This document shows positions 63,172 through 64,000 of a DNA stretch of 64,000 nt, one piece after another. The notes below the pieces were generated by a model. The model made no database searches, was not told the DNA's origin, and saw only the letters and a program-made list of their open reading frames with translations. Both the position numbers and the translations under genes were made by a program. The stretch comes from Phycisphaerae bacterium (GTDB taxonomy: Bacteria > Planctomycetota > Phycisphaerae > UBA1845 > Fen-1342): assembly GCA_030428945.1 (NCBI GenBank), contig JAUIEC010000001.1, positions 1 to 64,000 of the forward strand. The letters are read 5' to 3'. The number at the start of each line of letters is the position of its first letter. Position 1 is the first letter of the stretch.

Positions 63172-64000
63172 ATGCCGATCGAGGAAACACAGGAGTCCGC
63201 CACCGCGACCACAGGGGACGCGGCGCCGGCTGACGGTGGTCGCCCGCGGCCACCGGGCCAGGCGGCGCCTCCCGGCCCCCGGGCGTGGTGTCATCTGGTG
63301 ACGTTGGTCGTCATCCTGGCTCTGGCCGGGATCGCGCACGACCCGATCGCCACCTTCCGCGGCGACGACACCCGGCCGGCTTACCAGTTGCTGGGGTCGG
63401 ACACGCTGCAGCAGATCAACTCGGCCCGGATCGAGTCGGTGTCCGACCTGCTGGGAACCTTCACCGAAACGCTGACCGACGGCCGGATCGCGGCCGCGTT
63501 CTATCGTCCGCTGCAGAATCTCTCGATCGCGCTGGATTACGCGCTGTGGGATCTCGCACCGGGCGGGTACCACCTGCAGTCGTGGATCGTGTTCGGGCTG
63601 TGCATCGTGGCGGTGTACCTGGCGAGCAGGCGACTGCTCGGTCCGGCAAGCTGGTTCGGCCCTGCCCTGGCCGCGTTGTTCTACGGTCTGCATCCGATCC
63701 TGCTGAACGTGGTCGCGTTTCCCTGCCGGCGTTCGGAAACGCTGGTGGTCCTGTTCCTGATGCTGCTGTTGTGGGTGCTGCCGCGGCGGCGGACCGGGCC
63801 GGGGCTGGGTGTGCTGCTGGCGGGGATCCTGGTGCTGCTGGCGTGCGGGGCGAAGGAACTGGGGGCCCTGGGGGTCGGCCTGGTCTTCCTGCACCAGTGG
63901 ATCTATGCCCGCGAGGGGTCGGTGCTGCAGCGGGCCGGAAAGGCCGCGCTGGCGACGGTGCCGGCCTTCACGTTCTTCGGAATCTACATGATCAACCGGA
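63172..64000 (+). CDS. Multi-pass membrane protein, GT-C/TMTC-like, truncated by the window edge
   Basis: At least 276 residues, open at the right edge. A Pro/Ala-rich cytoplasmic N-terminus of about 38 residues precedes the first transmembrane helix (LVTLVVILALAGIA). The luminal loop contains FYRPLQNLSIALDYALWDLAPGGYHLQSWIVF, a pattern typical of GT-C-type membrane proteins of the TMTC/dolichyl-phosphate mannosyltransferase-like group, which often carry TPR repeats further on. More hydrophobic helices follow (ALAALFYGLHPILLNVVAF; LVVLFLMLLLWVL; LGVLLAGILVLLACG). A glycosyltransferase role is inferred; the catalytic loop cannot be confirmed from the part seen. Confidence 0.7.
   Translation, partial: MPIEETQESATATTGDAAPADGGRPRPPGQAAPPGPRAWCHLVTLVVILALAGIAHDPIATFRGDDTRPAYQLLGSDTLQQINSARIESVSDLLGTFTETLTDGRIAAAFYRPLQNLSIALDYALWDLAPGGYHLQSWIVFGLCIVAVYLASRRLLGPASWFGPALAALFYGLHPILLNVVAFPCRRSETLVVLFLMLLLWVLPRRRTGPGLGVLLAGILVLLACGAKELGALGVGLVFLHQWIYAREGSVLQRAGKAALATVPAFTFFGIYMINR

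Overview
This is a high-GC bacterial chromosome window whose gene content points to a member of the Planctomycetota, possibly close to Phycisphaerae. The clues are: a small membrane protein ending in the zinc-ribbon signature CGYDLTGN..CPECG that is common there; a secreted CHRD protein ending in a dockerin-like GDADCDGDVDLSDL module; a bacterial microcompartment (BMC) locus with CcmL/EutN-type pentamers and a class II aldolase; and many small zinc-ribbon membrane proteins. This assignment is inference from content; no rRNA gene is present. No tRNA, rRNA or CRISPR array was recognised.

Layout. 1-4.4 kb: an array of palindromic repeats, then a type VI secretion spike (VgrG) with a LysM/peptidoglycan-binding partner, FlgM, and a second palindrome array. 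4.5-13.1 kb: queF, then a same-strand run that is the most interesting part of the window. It encodes a Ser/Thr kinase with zinc ribbons, a zinc-ribbon membrane protein, three small coiled-coil proteins built like ESCRT-III subunits (one fused to a winged helix), a Vps4/katanin-like AAA ATPase with an N-terminal MIT-like three-helix domain, and an SPFH-like/beta-propeller protein. I read it as a candidate bacterial ESCRT-like membrane-remodelling system.

13.4-38.9 kb is mostly chromosomal housekeeping and signalling: CHRD-dockerin protein, membrane dipeptidase, a membrane Fe-S oxidoreductase, a lipoprotein phosphoesterase, SurE, NYN nuclease, PilZ protein, acyl-CoA ligase, prolyl oligopeptidase, a ribH-nusB-ftsY operon, ferritin, an HDOD protein followed by a hybrid histidine kinase, and TssA.

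39.3-40.8 kb is an IS110/IS1111-type element with a long 3' non-coding segment (possible bridge RNA). It has split a dispersed palindromic repeat. 41.0-43.9 kb holds pcp, hutU and a zinc-ribbon membrane protein.

44.0-50.4 kb is a BMC locus: an RpiB-DeoC fusion enzyme, a CsoS1D-like double-disc trimer, one hexamer, three pentamers, a PduT-like trimer, an acylating aldehyde dehydrogenase with an encapsulation helix, and a fuculose-phosphate-type aldolase. Two aldolases would feed acetaldehyde and lactaldehyde to one aldehyde dehydrogenase. No phosphotransacylase or acetate kinase is present in the window.

50.5-64.0 kb: PaaN-type aldehyde dehydrogenase, a tripeptidyl-peptidase II-like subtilase, an MBL hydrolase, a B12/siderophore-type binding lipoprotein and ATPase without a permease, pyruvate phosphate dikinase carrying a 122-residue histone-like Lys/Arg tail, and a truncated multi-pass membrane protein at the right edge.

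The intergenic DNA is full of dispersed repeats: 8-bp-period tracts of several sequence families, often in both orientations, and GC-rich palindromes. They sit between transcription units and in one case run into the end of a gene. Protein calls rest on reading translated frames and motifs by eye; no database search was possible.
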